From NCBI GenBank assembly GCA_005877855.1, contig VBOF01000055.1:1-27666 (forward strand): DNA of 27,666 nucleotides, given 5' to 3'. Source of the stretch: Nitrospirota bacterium. Its GTDB lineage: Bacteria > Nitrospirota > Nitrospiria > Nitrospirales > NS-4. Positions 8,402-15,601 of the stretch are shown one piece after another. The translations under genes and the position numbers were made by a program. Within the stretch, counting starts at the first letter, position 1. Every line of letters begins with the position of its first letter. A model generated the notes under the pieces. That model did no database searches and was not told the origin of the DNA. It saw only the letters and a list, made by a program, of their open reading frames with translations.

Positions 8402-9055
8402 ATGCAACGGTATAAAACTTTCTGGGCGGCGATCTTGATCGGTGGTTTGGTTGGGGGAGGAGAGTTCGGCGCGATGGCAGCGGTAGGGCCTGCCACAGAA
8501 GCGGTCAGGAAGACCGTGGACGAGGTGATTCGTATCCTGGAGGACCCTGAGTGGAAGAAACCCGAGAAGAAGGAAGAGCGACGCAAGCTGCTGGAGCAGA
8601 CGATCGCCCAGAGGTTCAATTTTCTCGAGATGTCGCGGCGGGCCCTGGGGGCCGAGTGGAACAAACGGACGCCGGAGGAGCAGAAGGATTTTGCGGCCTC
8701 CTTCCAGACCCTCCTGGCCAACACGTATTTAGGCAGGATCGAGACCTACTCCGGCGGGGAGAAGGTGCAATACCTCAAAGAGATCGTCGATGGCGAGTAC
8801 GCAGACGTCTATACGAAGCTCGACAACGGCAAGATGACGGTGGACATCATGTATAAGATGGAGATGGCGTCCGGGGACTGGCGCGTCTATGATGTGGTCG
8901 TGGAAGGCACCGGCCTCGTGCAGAACTACCGCGAACAGTTCAAAAGAATCCTCCGCAAGGATTCGTTTGCCGAGCTGACGAAGCAGCTCCGGGAGAAAGC
9001 GGAGCACGTCAAAGCCGCTGTCCCTGCCGGCGCCGATTCGGCCCGGAGCCGATGA
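8402..9055 (+). CDS. mlaC: MlaC/Ttg2D (HpnM-like) periplasmic lipid-binding protein
   Basis: 217 aa. The N-terminal segment has a short basic start (MQRYK) and a hydrophobic stretch ending near residue 28, consistent with a signal peptide and periplasmic export. The rest fits the toluene-tolerance Ttg2/MlaC family: an alpha-helical first half (VRKTVDEVIRILEDP...), then the conserved FNFLEMSRRALG, a TPEEQKDF helix and a beta-rich second half with YKMEMASGDWRVYDVVVEG. Members carry a lipid acyl chain between inner and outer membranes. The same family is called HpnM when found in hopanoid clusters. ATG 8402 is chosen because GGAGAGAGGG lies just upstream and it gives a clean signal peptide; the frame is open to 8339 inside mlaD, but that start would lack a leader. 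There is a 46-bp gap after mlaD. Confidence 0.92.
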   Translation: MQRYKTFWAAILIGGLVGGGEFGAMAAVGPATEAVRKTVDEVIRILEDPEWKKPEKKEERRKLLEQTIAQRFNFLEMSRRALGAEWNKRTPEEQKDFAASFQTLLANTYLGRIETYSGGEKVQYLKEIVDGEYADVYTKLDNGKMTVDIMYKMEMASGDWRVYDVVVEGTGLVQNYREQFKRILRKDSFAELTKQLREKAEHVKAAVPAGADSARSR

Positions 9056-9061
9056 GTCCAG

Positions 9062-10270
9062 GTGGCATGTCGCATTCGCCGTGCCGGGCTCCTGGCGCTG
9101 TGCGCCATGGCACCGGCGCTGCTGTCCCCATTGCCCGCGCCTGCCGAAGAGCGATCCTATTTCGTGATTCCGGCCGTCGGGACGTCGAAGAACGACGGCG
9201 TGGACGTCGGCGTGATCGTGCCTTACGTGCTTGCGGATGATGAGCAGCGTGTCACTAAGATCATCGCGCCGATGTTCATCCACAATGAGTTTGTGGGCTC
9301 GCGCGCGGCGATCAATGTCTTCGAGTATCCGACCCGGGGCGAGGAATACAGGCTCATCGCATCGTATACAGAGAGGACCGAGCGGAAGTTCCTCTACAGC
9401 TATCGGAATCTCTTCCTGCCAGGAGGCCGCTTCAGCCTAGAGGCCAATGTCGGGTTCTTTAAGAACGGGACGGCGCGGTTTTTCGGTATCGGCAACCAGA
9501 CCTCGCCGGCCCAGGAGACCAACTACACCGACCGCGAGCTGCTCGGCCATATCACGACAGGGTTTTACGTCGGACTGAGCCAGCGGGTGCTCTGGACCGA
9601 ACGACTCCGGAACGTCGAGATCCAGCCGGGCGTGGTGCCGGACCTCCCCTTCACGCAAGCGGTGTTTCCCGCGGTCAAAGGGACGGGCGGGGCGACGGTG
9701 TTGGGCCACCAGCTGGCTTACTTGAACGACACACGCGACGACACGGTGACGCCCACGATTGGTCACTACCTTTCGATGTTTGCGGAGCTGGCGCAGACCC
9801 TCACGGGCAGTACGAGTACGGTGTTCAGTCGGTATGGGATTGAATACCGGATGCTGATTCCGAACGCCACCAAGCGGTACATCTTCGTGTTTAGAGGCAG
9901 GCTGGAAGCTACGGTCGGCGGCGCGGCGGTTCCGTTCTTCGAACGGAGCAGTTTGGGGGGACAGAACACCTTGCGCGCCTTCGGCGTGGGCCGGTTCGTT
10001 GACAACCACTCCCTCGTCTTCAACTTTGAAGAGCGGATTCAGTTATTTCACCTGCGAATTGTGGGGACGGTCGCCGAGATCGAGACGGCGCCTTTCCTCG
10101 ATATCGGCAAGGTGACCAACACGTTCCGATACAGAGCCTTCTCCCAGTACGAAGCCAATCCCGGCATCGGGTTTCGGGCGATCGCGCGTCCCAATGTGGT
10201 GGGCCGGGTGGATTTTGCGACGGGTAACGAAGGGCAAGCCGTCTTCGCGGGGCTGGACTTTCCCTTCTAA
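9062..10270 (+). CDS. Omp85/D15-like outer-membrane beta-barrel without POTRA domains
   Basis: 402 aa from GTG 9062, 6 bp after the mlaC stop. A signal peptide is seen: MACRIRR then a hydrophobic core ending around ALLSPLPAPAEE. The mature protein has alternating beta-strand composition, many aromatic residues, and ends in the aromatic F at the C-terminus (LDFPF), which fits an outer-membrane barrel insertion signal. The block SLGGQNTLRAFGVGRF (near residue 300) resembles the L6 motif region of Omp85/BamA-type surface antigens, where LRAF stands in for the usual (V/L)RGF. No POTRA repeats precede the barrel; BamA/TamA are longer for that reason. Position as the last gene of the Mla operon suggests it takes the outer-membrane role, perhaps in place of MlaA. 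That role is inference. An OmpW-like or generic porin is the alternative. Confidence 0.75.
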   Translation: MACRIRRAGLLALCAMAPALLSPLPAPAEERSYFVIPAVGTSKNDGVDVGVIVPYVLADDEQRVTKIIAPMFIHNEFVGSRAAINVFEYPTRGEEYRLIASYTERTERKFLYSYRNLFLPGGRFSLEANVGFFKNGTARFFGIGNQTSPAQETNYTDRELLGHITTGFYVGLSQRVLWTERLRNVEIQPGVVPDLPFTQAVFPAVKGTGGATVLGHQLAYLNDTRDDTVTPTIGHYLSMFAELAQTLTGSTSTVFSRYGIEYRMLIPNATKRYIFVFRGRLEATVGGAAVPFFERSSLGGQNTLRAFGVGRFVDNHSLVFNFEERIQLFHLRIVGTVAEIETAPFLDIGKVTNTFRYRAFSQYEANPGIGFRAIARPNVVGRVDFATGNEGQAVFAGLDFPF

Positions 10271-10311
10271 ACACCGGGAAGGGAAGCATCAGACGGCGCG
10301 ACTTGGAATTC

Positions 10312-10340
10312 TTGACACTCAGGGAGGGCTATGTGAGAAT
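10312..10340 (+). promoter_or_regulatory. Sigma70-like extended -10 promoter of dxs
   Basis: A perfect -35 TTGACA (10312-10317), 17-nt spacer and -10 GAGAAT (10335-10340, 4/6) with TG one base upstream (TGTGAGAAT) form an extended -10. The predicted leader is about 20 nt before the dxs ATG. It has the same architecture as the shc promoter. Confidence 0.58.
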
Positions 10341-10367
10341 GGCTCGATTTTTCGTAGGGTTTGAGAG

Positions 10368-12263
10368 ATGTCCATATTGAAGACGATTGACAGTCCGGCC
10401 GATCTGAAGCGGATCCCGGTGGGGCAACTGCCCGCGTTGGCCGAGGAGATCCGCGAGCAGATCGTGTCGGTGACGTCCGCCGTCGGCGGGCATGTGGCGT
10501 CGAATCTCGGCGTGGTGGAGCTCACCGTGGCGTTGCATTACCTGCTAGACACGCCCAAGGATAAGATCGTGTGGGACACCAGCAACCAGGCCTACGCGCA
10601 TAAGCTCCTCACGGGCCGGCGCGAGCACTTCCGCACGCTGCGGCAGTACGGTGGGCTCAGCGGCTTCTGCAAGCGCGAAGAGAGCATCTACGACACGTTC
10701 AATGCGGGGCACGCCGGCACCGGGGTGTCGGCGGCGATCGGCATGGCGGTGGCGCGGGACCTGGCGGAGCAACACCACAAGGTCGTCTGCGTCGTGGGCG
10801 ACGGGGCGATGACCTCCGGCATGACCTTGGAAGCCATGCAGCACGTCGGCGGCCTGCAGAAGGACCTGCTGGTCATTCTCAACGACAACCAGATGTCCAT
10901 CTCCCGGAACGTGGGGTCGCTCTCGGCCTATTTGAATCGCACCTTCACCGGCGAGTTCGTCACGCACGTCAAGGAGGAAGCCAAGCATCTGCTCAAAGCG
11001 ATCCCGCGGGTCGGCGATCAACTGACGAGGCTCGCCCACCGGGCCGAGGAGTTAGCCAAGGGCCTGGTGCTTCCCGGCCTCCTCTTCGAGGAACTGGGCT
11101 TCCGGTACGTCGGGCCGATCGACGGGCACAACTTCGAGTACCTTCTGCCCACTCTCGAGAACGTGCTCAAACTGAAAGGGCCGACGCTGCTGCATGTGGT
11201 CACCAAGAAAGGGAAGGGATACGCGCCAGCTGTGAAGGATCCGGTCTGGTTCCATGCCTGCTCCCCCTTTGTCCGGGAGACGGGCCAGCCCGCCAAATCG
11301 AGTGCAAAGCCGTCCTATACGAGCATCGCCATCAAGACCCTGTGCCGGCTGGCTCGCGAGGATCGGCGCATCGTGGCGATCACGGCGGCCATGTGTGAGG
11401 GGACCGGATTGACTGCATTCGCGAAGGAATTCCCGGACCGGTTCCACGACGTGGGCATCGCCGAGCAGCACGCGCTGACCTTCGCGGCTGGCTTGGCGAC
11501 GCAGGGCGTGCGTCCCGTTGTGGCGATGTACTCCACGTTCCTGCAGCGCGCCTTCGATCAGGTGGTGCACGACGTGGCGACCCAGAACTTGCCGGTGACG
11601 ATCCTGATCGATCGGGGCGGGCTGGTGGCCGAGGACGGGACGACCCACCACGGGGCCTTCGACTACGCTTACCTGCGCCACGTGCCGAACATGGTGGTGA
11701 TGGCGCCCGGGGATGAGAACGAGCTGCAGCACATGGTCAAGACGTGCCTGAGCTACGAAGGGCCGGCCTCCGTGCGGTACTCCCGCGGGAGCGCGTGGGG
11801 CGTGCCCATGGACCCCGAGCCCAAGGCCCTGCCGATCGGGAAGGCGGAGCTGCTGCGGGACGGGTATGATGTGGCATTGGTCGCCGTCGGCATCACGGTC
11901 CTTCCGGCGCTGGAAGCGGCCGAGCGGCTGGCGGACGAGGGCATCTCAGCAGCCGTCGTCAACGCCCGCTTCGTCAAGCCGCTCGATCGCGCGTTGATCG
12001 CGCAGATGGCTCGTCAGGTAAAGTGCCTGGTGACAGTGGAAGAAGGCTGCCGCTTGGGCGGATTCGGGTCGGCCGTGTTGGAGTCGCTGTCAGACCAGGG
12101 GATCGTGCACGTGCCGACCACAATGCTGGGGCTGCCTGACAAGTACATCGAGCAAGGGCCGCAAGACCTCCTGCGCGTGCAGTACGGGCTGACGACGGAC
12201 GGTATTTATGAGTCGGCCAAGGCCCTCTACACGATGACGGTTTTGGGAGTGGAGCGCCGCTAG
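10368..12263 (+). CDS. dxs: 1-deoxy-D-xylulose-5-phosphate synthase
   Basis: 631 aa, standard family length. It condenses pyruvate and glyceraldehyde-3-phosphate with thiamine diphosphate, the first and often rate-limiting step of the MEP isoprenoid pathway in the cytoplasm. Seen motifs: the N-terminal GHVASNLGVVELTVALH, the thiamine diphosphate/Mg motif GDGAM...NDN (G144-D145-G146 to N172-D173-N174), and the catalytic Glu in DVGIAEQHALTFAAGLA (E366). The transketolase C-terminal domain follows (SVRYSRGSAWGV to the end). The ATG has a short GAGAG sequence upstream and lies shortly after a good promoter. ispG follows 2 bp later, so the two MEP genes are co-transcribed next to hopanoid genes. 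Identification is firm. Confidence 0.98.
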   Translation: MSILKTIDSPADLKRIPVGQLPALAEEIREQIVSVTSAVGGHVASNLGVVELTVALHYLLDTPKDKIVWDTSNQAYAHKLLTGRREHFRTLRQYGGLSGFCKREESIYDTFNAGHAGTGVSAAIGMAVARDLAEQHHKVVCVVGDGAMTSGMTLEAMQHVGGLQKDLLVILNDNQMSISRNVGSLSAYLNRTFTGEFVTHVKEEAKHLLKAIPRVGDQLTRLAHRAEELAKGLVLPGLLFEELGFRYVGPIDGHNFEYLLPTLENVLKLKGPTLLHVVTKKGKGYAPAVKDPVWFHACSPFVRETGQPAKSSAKPSYTSIAIKTLCRLAREDRRIVAITAAMCEGTGLTAFAKEFPDRFHDVGIAEQHALTFAAGLATQGVRPVVAMYSTFLQRAFDQVVHDVATQNLPVTILIDRGGLVAEDGTTHHGAFDYAYLRHVPNMVVMAPGDENELQHMVKTCLSYEGPASVRYSRGSAWGVPMDPEPKALPIGKAELLRDGYDVALVAVGITVLPALEAAERLADEGISAAVVNARFVKPLDRALIAQMARQVKCLVTVEEGCRLGGFGSAVLESLSDQGIVHVPTTMLGLPDKYIEQGPQDLLRVQYGLTTDGIYESAKALYTMTVLGVERR

Positions 12264-12265
12264 CC

Positions 12266-13441
12266 ATGTTCATCAAGCGACGCAAGACGCGACAGATCCG
12301 CGTCGGGAACGTCCCCATCGGAGGCAGCGCGCCGATCGTGGTCCAATCCATGACGACGCCGGACACCGCCGATGTGAAGGCTACCGTCGAGCAGATCCAC
12401 CAGTTGGAGCAGGCCGGCTGCGAGATCGCGCGGGTGACGGTCAATACGCCGGAGGCGGCGAAGGCGCTTCCGGCCATCAAGCAACAGACGACGATCCCCA
12501 TCATCGCCGACATCCATTTCGACCACCGGCTGGCGCTCAGGGCCGCCGAGGTGGTGGACTGCGTGCGGATCAACCCTGGCAACATCGGCGCCTGGTGGAA
12601 GGTGGAAGAGGTCGTCAAGGCCGTGCGGGGGCGGAACATCCCGTTGCGAATCGGCGTCAATGGCGGCTCGCTGGAGCGGGAGCTCCTGGCCAAGTACGGC
12701 TATCCCACCGCCGAGGCGCTGGCGGAATCCGCCCTGAACGCCGTGCACGCGCTGGAGGACATCGGCTTCACCAACATGAAGGTCTCGCTCAAGGCCTCGG
12801 ACGTGCACTTGATGGTGGACGCGTACCGGCTGTTCGCCCTCCAGTCCGACAACCCCCTGCACCTCGGTGTTACGGAAGCTGGCACGTTGCTGACGGGGTC
12901 CGTCAAATCCGCCGTCGGCATCGGGATGCTGCTGGCCGATGGGATCGGGGATACGATCCGCGTCTCGCTGGCGGCCGATCCGGTGGAGGAGGTCAAGGTC
13001 GGTTTCGAGATCCTCAAGGCCCTCGAGTTGCGGCACCGCGGGGTGAACGTCATCGCCTGTCCGACGTGCGGCCGTGTGGAGATCGACGTGGTCAAGCTGG
13101 CCAACGAGATCGAGAAGCGGCTCGGCCATGTCCGCGTGCCGCTCACGGTGTCGGTGCTGGGCTGCGTCGTCAATGGGATCGGCGAGGGCAAGGAAGCCGA
13201 CATTGGCATCGCCGGCGGAGAGGGCCACGGCATTCTCTTCAAGGAAGGCAAGCTGGTCCGGAAGGTGAAGTCGGAAGAGTTGATGGAGACGCTGCTGGCC
13301 GAAATCGAGATCATGGCCAAGGAGCGCGAGGCCGCGTCCTCCGACAACGGCAGCAACGGGCAGCCCGAGACCACACCCAAGACCGCTTCCACTCAATCAG
13401 CTTCGGCGAAGAACCACATTCCCCTCATCAGGAAGGTTTGA
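12266..13441 (+). CDS. ispG: 4-hydroxy-3-methylbut-2-enyl diphosphate synthase (IspG/GcpE)
   Basis: 391 aa. It reduces methylerythritol cyclodiphosphate to HMBPP, the penultimate MEP step, using a [4Fe-4S] cluster and ferredoxin or flavodoxin. The N-terminal TIM-barrel half begins with RQIRVGNVPIGG and QSMTTPDT. The cluster ligands are visible: C265 and C268 in CPTC, C300 in LGCVVNGIGEG, and E307 seven residues after C300, as in E. coli IspG. It is the short bacterial form without the plant insert domain. The last ~35 residues are low-complexity (Ser, Asn, Thr, Gln), then LIRKV, and lie outside the fold. The stop codon overlaps the -35 element of the downstream tRNA-Cys promoter. Confidence 0.98.
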   Translation: MFIKRRKTRQIRVGNVPIGGSAPIVVQSMTTPDTADVKATVEQIHQLEQAGCEIARVTVNTPEAAKALPAIKQQTTIPIIADIHFDHRLALRAAEVVDCVRINPGNIGAWWKVEEVVKAVRGRNIPLRIGVNGGSLERELLAKYGYPTAEALAESALNAVHALEDIGFTNMKVSLKASDVHLMVDAYRLFALQSDNPLHLGVTEAGTLLTGSVKSAVGIGMLLADGIGDTIRVSLAADPVEEVKVGFEILKALELRHRGVNVIACPTCGRVEIDVVKLANEIEKRLGHVRVPLTVSVLGCVVNGIGEGKEADIGIAGGEGHGILFKEGKLVRKVKSEELMETLLAEIEIMAKEREAASSDNGSNGQPETTPKTASTQSASAKNHIPLIRKV

Positions 13442-13467
13442 GCCGGACCGCGCGATCCGGTTATAAT
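13438..13467 (+). promoter_or_regulatory. Promoter of tRNA-Cys
   Basis: -35 TTGAGC (13438-13443, overlapping the ispG stop), 18-nt spacer and a perfect -10 TATAAT (13462-13467). Predicted start near 13474 puts the tRNA first base about 6 nt downstream. The spacer contains an inverted repeat CCGGA...TCCGG (13443-13460 region) that could also weakly attenuate ispG read-through. Confidence 0.6.
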
Positions 13468-13479
13468 CCCTCTCGACAA

Positions 13480-13555
13480 GGCGCCGTACCCAAGTGGCTA
13501 AGGGAGCAGTCTGCAAAACTGCGATGCGGCGGTTCGATCCCGCCCGGCGCCTCCA
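13480..13555 (+). tRNA. tRNA-Cys (anticodon GCA), CCA encoded
   Basis: The cloverleaf can be folded by eye. Acceptor GGCGCCG (13480-13486) pairs with CGGCGCC (13545-13551), then discriminator T (13552) and an encoded CCA (13553-13555). The anticodon stem GCAGT/ACTGC closes the loop CTGCAAA with anticodon GCA at 13513-13515. The T arm is GGCGG-TTCGATC-CCGCC. The D arm has a 3-bp CCC/GGG stem, and T8-A9 is as in other tRNA-Cys. The discriminator base U fits cysteine identity. No other tRNA is nearby. Confidence 0.96.
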
Positions 13556-13617
13556 CACATTGCACCCGCCCGCCCCGACTCCGCCAAGACGGCCCCTTTA
13601 CCCGTGGACTTGTTGAG

Positions 13618-13643
13618 CCCGCCATTTCGATCAACATGGCGGG
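13618..13643. repeat. Perfect 8-bp inverted repeat (hairpin) downstream of tRNA-Cys
   Basis: CCCGCCAT (13618-13625) and ATGGCGGG (13636-13643) form a perfect stem with a 10-nt loop. A second small inverted repeat ACCAC-CA-GTGGT (13653-13664) follows, and then a T6 run at about 13677-13682 on the plus strand. The pair lies between the tRNA and the convergent orphan gene and could act as a terminator in either direction, but neither hairpin is immediately followed by the T-run. Seen directly; function is inferred. Confidence 0.45.
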
Positions 13644-13681
13644 ATATTCAATACCACCAGTGGTCTTCAATTCGCCTTTTT

Positions 13682-14038
13682 TCATTCCGCCTGCGGGCCG
13701 TGCTTGAGGGCCCAGAGGAGGGCGGCGCGGCAGATCGCGAGCGGGGCGGTGTCGGCGCAGAGCACGACCTTGTTCAACAGCTTGGTGTTGATGACACAGT
13801 ACCAGCACTCGGTGCCCTCGGGGTAGCCGAGCGCGGCGAGGTTCTGGTGTTTGTGCTTGAAATGCGGCGCGCCAAAATACACCCCGTCTTTGTGGATCAT
13901 GGTTTCCACCACCGTCCACGCGGCCGCGATGTCGGTGGAATAGGGCGGGATTGGCTCTCCCGGCGTAAGCCCCATCACCGTTTCCGCGATCAGTCTGTCC
14001 AGCTCGCGGCCCGCTTCGATCTTCGCCGGATCGATCAT
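13682..14038 (-). CDS. Orphan phage-type 'ABA sandwich'-like protein
   Basis: 118 aa from ATG 14038. The N-terminus (MIDPAKIEAGRELDRLIAE) followed by a Pro/Tyr-containing loop and YSTDIAAAWTVVETM resembles small 'phage ABA sandwich' proteins found in prophages and scattered singly in bacterial genomes. The second half has Trp, Cys and His residues and an ALLRALLWAL-type helix (ICRAALLWALK). Function of the family is unknown. There are no phage structural, integrase or lysis genes nearby, so this is an orphan or a mobile remnant beside a tRNA gene. The frame is open further upstream to 14182, but that part is arginine-rich, overlaps the hpnH 5' region on the other strand and looks non-coding. 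No strong ribosome site is seen. Real coding is likely from the conserved start block. Confidence 0.68.
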   Translation of the reverse strand: MIDPAKIEAGRELDRLIAETVMGLTPGEPIPPYSTDIAAAWTVVETMIHKDGVYFGAPHFKHKHQNLAALGYPEGTECWYCVINTKLLNKVVLCADTAPLAICRAALLWALKHGPQAE

Positions 14039-14085
14039 CGCTGGGAGTGTACCACACAGGCAGGTGTTCCTCCGAAGGGCCAGCA

Positions 14086-14113
14086 TTGACGCTGACGCCT
14101 CGGGGGTGATAGA
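14086..14113 (+). promoter_or_regulatory. Weak candidate promoter of hpnH
   Basis: -35 TTGACG (14086-14091, 5/6), a 16-nt spacer and GATAGA (14108-14113, 3/6). The hpnH ATG is at 14146 with GAGGA shortly upstream. hpnH needs its own promoter because the preceding gene is on the other strand and the tRNA unit lies between it and ispG. The -10 match is poor. Confidence 0.35.
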
Positions 14114-14145
14114 GTCCTCCTCGCACCGCAACCGAGGAACCGAGC

Positions 14146-15162
14146 ATGGCCGTTCCCGTCTCCCAGATGTACACCGTCGCAACGTACGTGCTGGCCCAGA
14201 AGCTCAAGGGGGTCAAGCGGTACCCGCTCGTGCTGATGCTGGAGCCCCTGTTTCGCTGCAACCTCGCGTGCGCCGGCTGCGGCAAGATCCAGTATCCCGA
14301 CCACGTCCTGGACAAGCGCCTGACGCCGGAGCAATGCTGGACGGCGGCCGAAGAGTGCGGCGCGCCAATCGTGAGCATCCCCGGCGGGGAGCCGCTCATC
14401 CACCCGGAAATGCCGACGATCGTGAAGGGGTTGGTTGAGCGGAAGAAGTACGTTTATCTCTGCACGAACGCCATTTTGCTGGAGCGCAAGCTCGATGACT
14501 ACACGCCGTCCAAGTACCTGACGTTCAGCATCCACATGGACGGGCTCCGGGAGGAGCACGATATCGCCGTTTGTCGCGACGGCGTCTATGAGGTGGCTGT
14601 CCGGGCGATCAAGGCGGCCCTCAGGCGGGGATTCCGCGTCACAACCAATACCACCTTGTTCGACGACGCCGACCCCGAGCGCGTTCGCCAGTTCTTCGAT
14701 GCCATGATGGAGTTGGGCGTCGAGGGCATGATGATCTCACCCGGCTACAGCTACCAGAAGGCGCCTGATCAGAAGAACTTCCTCAAGCGGCAACGGACGC
14801 GCGAATTGTTCGAGCGCATCCTGCACGCGCCCAAGAAGGGCTGGCGGTTCAACCAGTCGCCACTCTTCCTGGACTTCCTGATGGGCAAGGTGGACTACCA
14901 GTGCACGCCGTGGGGCAACCCGACTTACAACATCTTCGGCTGGCAGAAGCCCTGTTATCTGCTTCAGGACGGCTATGCCGCGACCTTCACGGAGCTCATC
15001 GAGGACACGAACTGGGACAACTACGGGACTGGACGGAACGAGAAGTGCGCTGACTGCATGGTCCATTGCGGCTACGAGGCATCGGCCGTGAACGATACGT
15101 TTAGTACGCTGCGAGGATTTGGCCGGACCGTCGTGGCCACACTCATGCCGACTGCCCGCTAG
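14146..15162 (+). CDS. hpnH: HpnH, radical SAM adenosylhopane synthase
   Basis: 338 aa, standard for the family. It is a B12-independent radical SAM enzyme that adds the 5'-deoxyadenosyl group to diploptene, giving adenosylhopane, the first step of C35 extended hopanoids. The N-terminal membrane-leaning helix is followed by the cluster motif CNLACAGC (C38, C42, C45; CxxxCxxC). The GGEP SAM-binding motif follows (SIPGGEPLIH, ~82-91). A second set of Cys residues is near the C-terminus (EKCADCMVHCGYE), as in HpnH and other SPASM-like extended proteins. Its product is the substrate of HpnG encoded at 5554. The ATG has GAGGA upstream. Confidence is high from the motif set plus hopanoid context. 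Confidence 0.95.
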   Translation: MAVPVSQMYTVATYVLAQKLKGVKRYPLVLMLEPLFRCNLACAGCGKIQYPDHVLDKRLTPEQCWTAAEECGAPIVSIPGGEPLIHPEMPTIVKGLVERKKYVYLCTNAILLERKLDDYTPSKYLTFSIHMDGLREEHDIAVCRDGVYEVAVRAIKAALRRGFRVTTNTTLFDDADPERVRQFFDAMMELGVEGMMISPGYSYQKAPDQKNFLKRQRTRELFERILHAPKKGWRFNQSPLFLDFLMGKVDYQCTPWGNPTYNIFGWQKPCYLLQDGYAATFTELIEDTNWDNYGTGRNEKCADCMVHCGYEASAVNDTFSTLRGFGRTVVATLMPTAR

Positions 15163-15179
15163 TTGTTTGCTCGCGCCTT

Positions 15180-15569
15180 GTGCCTGACGCTCAGCCCCAC
15201 AGCACGAGTTCACCTTCGCTGGAAGGACGTCTCTTCCAGCCGGCGAACGCAACAGAGCTGCGAGAAGCTGTGGAGCTCGCCTTCGACTACCGTGGCGATG
15301 TGACGCTGGAAGTGACCTCCGGAGAGAAGATCGAGGGGTACATCTTCAATCGCAACGCGGTAGCTTCCCCGCCGTTCCTGCAGCTCTTTCCCAAGGGACA
15401 GCCCGGCGAGATGAAGATTCCGTATCCCGACATCGTGGCGATCGCCTTTACCGGCGAGGACACCGCGTCCGGAAGGTCCTGGGAAGCCTGGGTGAGGAAG
15501 AAAGAGTCGGAGCGCAAGGCGGAAGCCGCCCGCATCGCGGGGGAAGCCCAGGCCCGCGGCCACTTGTAA
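15180..15569 (+). CDS. Small conserved-looking protein of unknown function
   Basis: 129 aa, starting at GTG 15180, 17 bp after hpnH. I do not recognise the family. The core (~25-95) looks like an all-beta small barrel: the run YRGDVTLEVTSGEKIEGYIFNRN has the alternating pattern and the 'G-x-I-x-G' turn seen in Sm-like or similar small barrels. The last ~30 residues (WVRKKESERKAEAARIAGE) form a charged amphipathic helix. There is no signal peptide or membrane segment, so it is cytoplasmic. Its place directly behind hpnH and before a membrane protein suggests one transcript. The Sm-like reading is a weak guess. An alternative is a small adaptor or regulator linked to hopanoid synthesis. Confidence 0.75.
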   Translation: MPDAQPHSTSSPSLEGRLFQPANATELREAVELAFDYRGDVTLEVTSGEKIEGYIFNRNAVASPPFLQLFPKGQPGEMKIPYPDIVAIAFTGEDTASGRSWEAWVRKKESERKAEAARIAGEAQARGHL

Positions 15570-15601
15570 TCAGCTTTTTCCCCGAAAGGCCTCCAGCGGT
15601 G

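Noticed and set aside
12260..13396. 378-codon minus-strand frame opposite ispG
   Set aside because: It is exactly antisense to an IspG with all cluster ligands, and its composition is biased.
12595..13707. 370-codon plus-strand frame running through ispG and tRNA-Cys
   Set aside because: It reads through a tRNA and gives the spurious 'GGSIPPGAS' type tRNA translation.
13461..14399. 312-codon minus-strand frame including a possible short peptide starting MKKGELKTTGG
   Set aside because: It reads antisense through tRNA-Cys (the known artefact GGIEPPHRSF) and through the start of hpnH.
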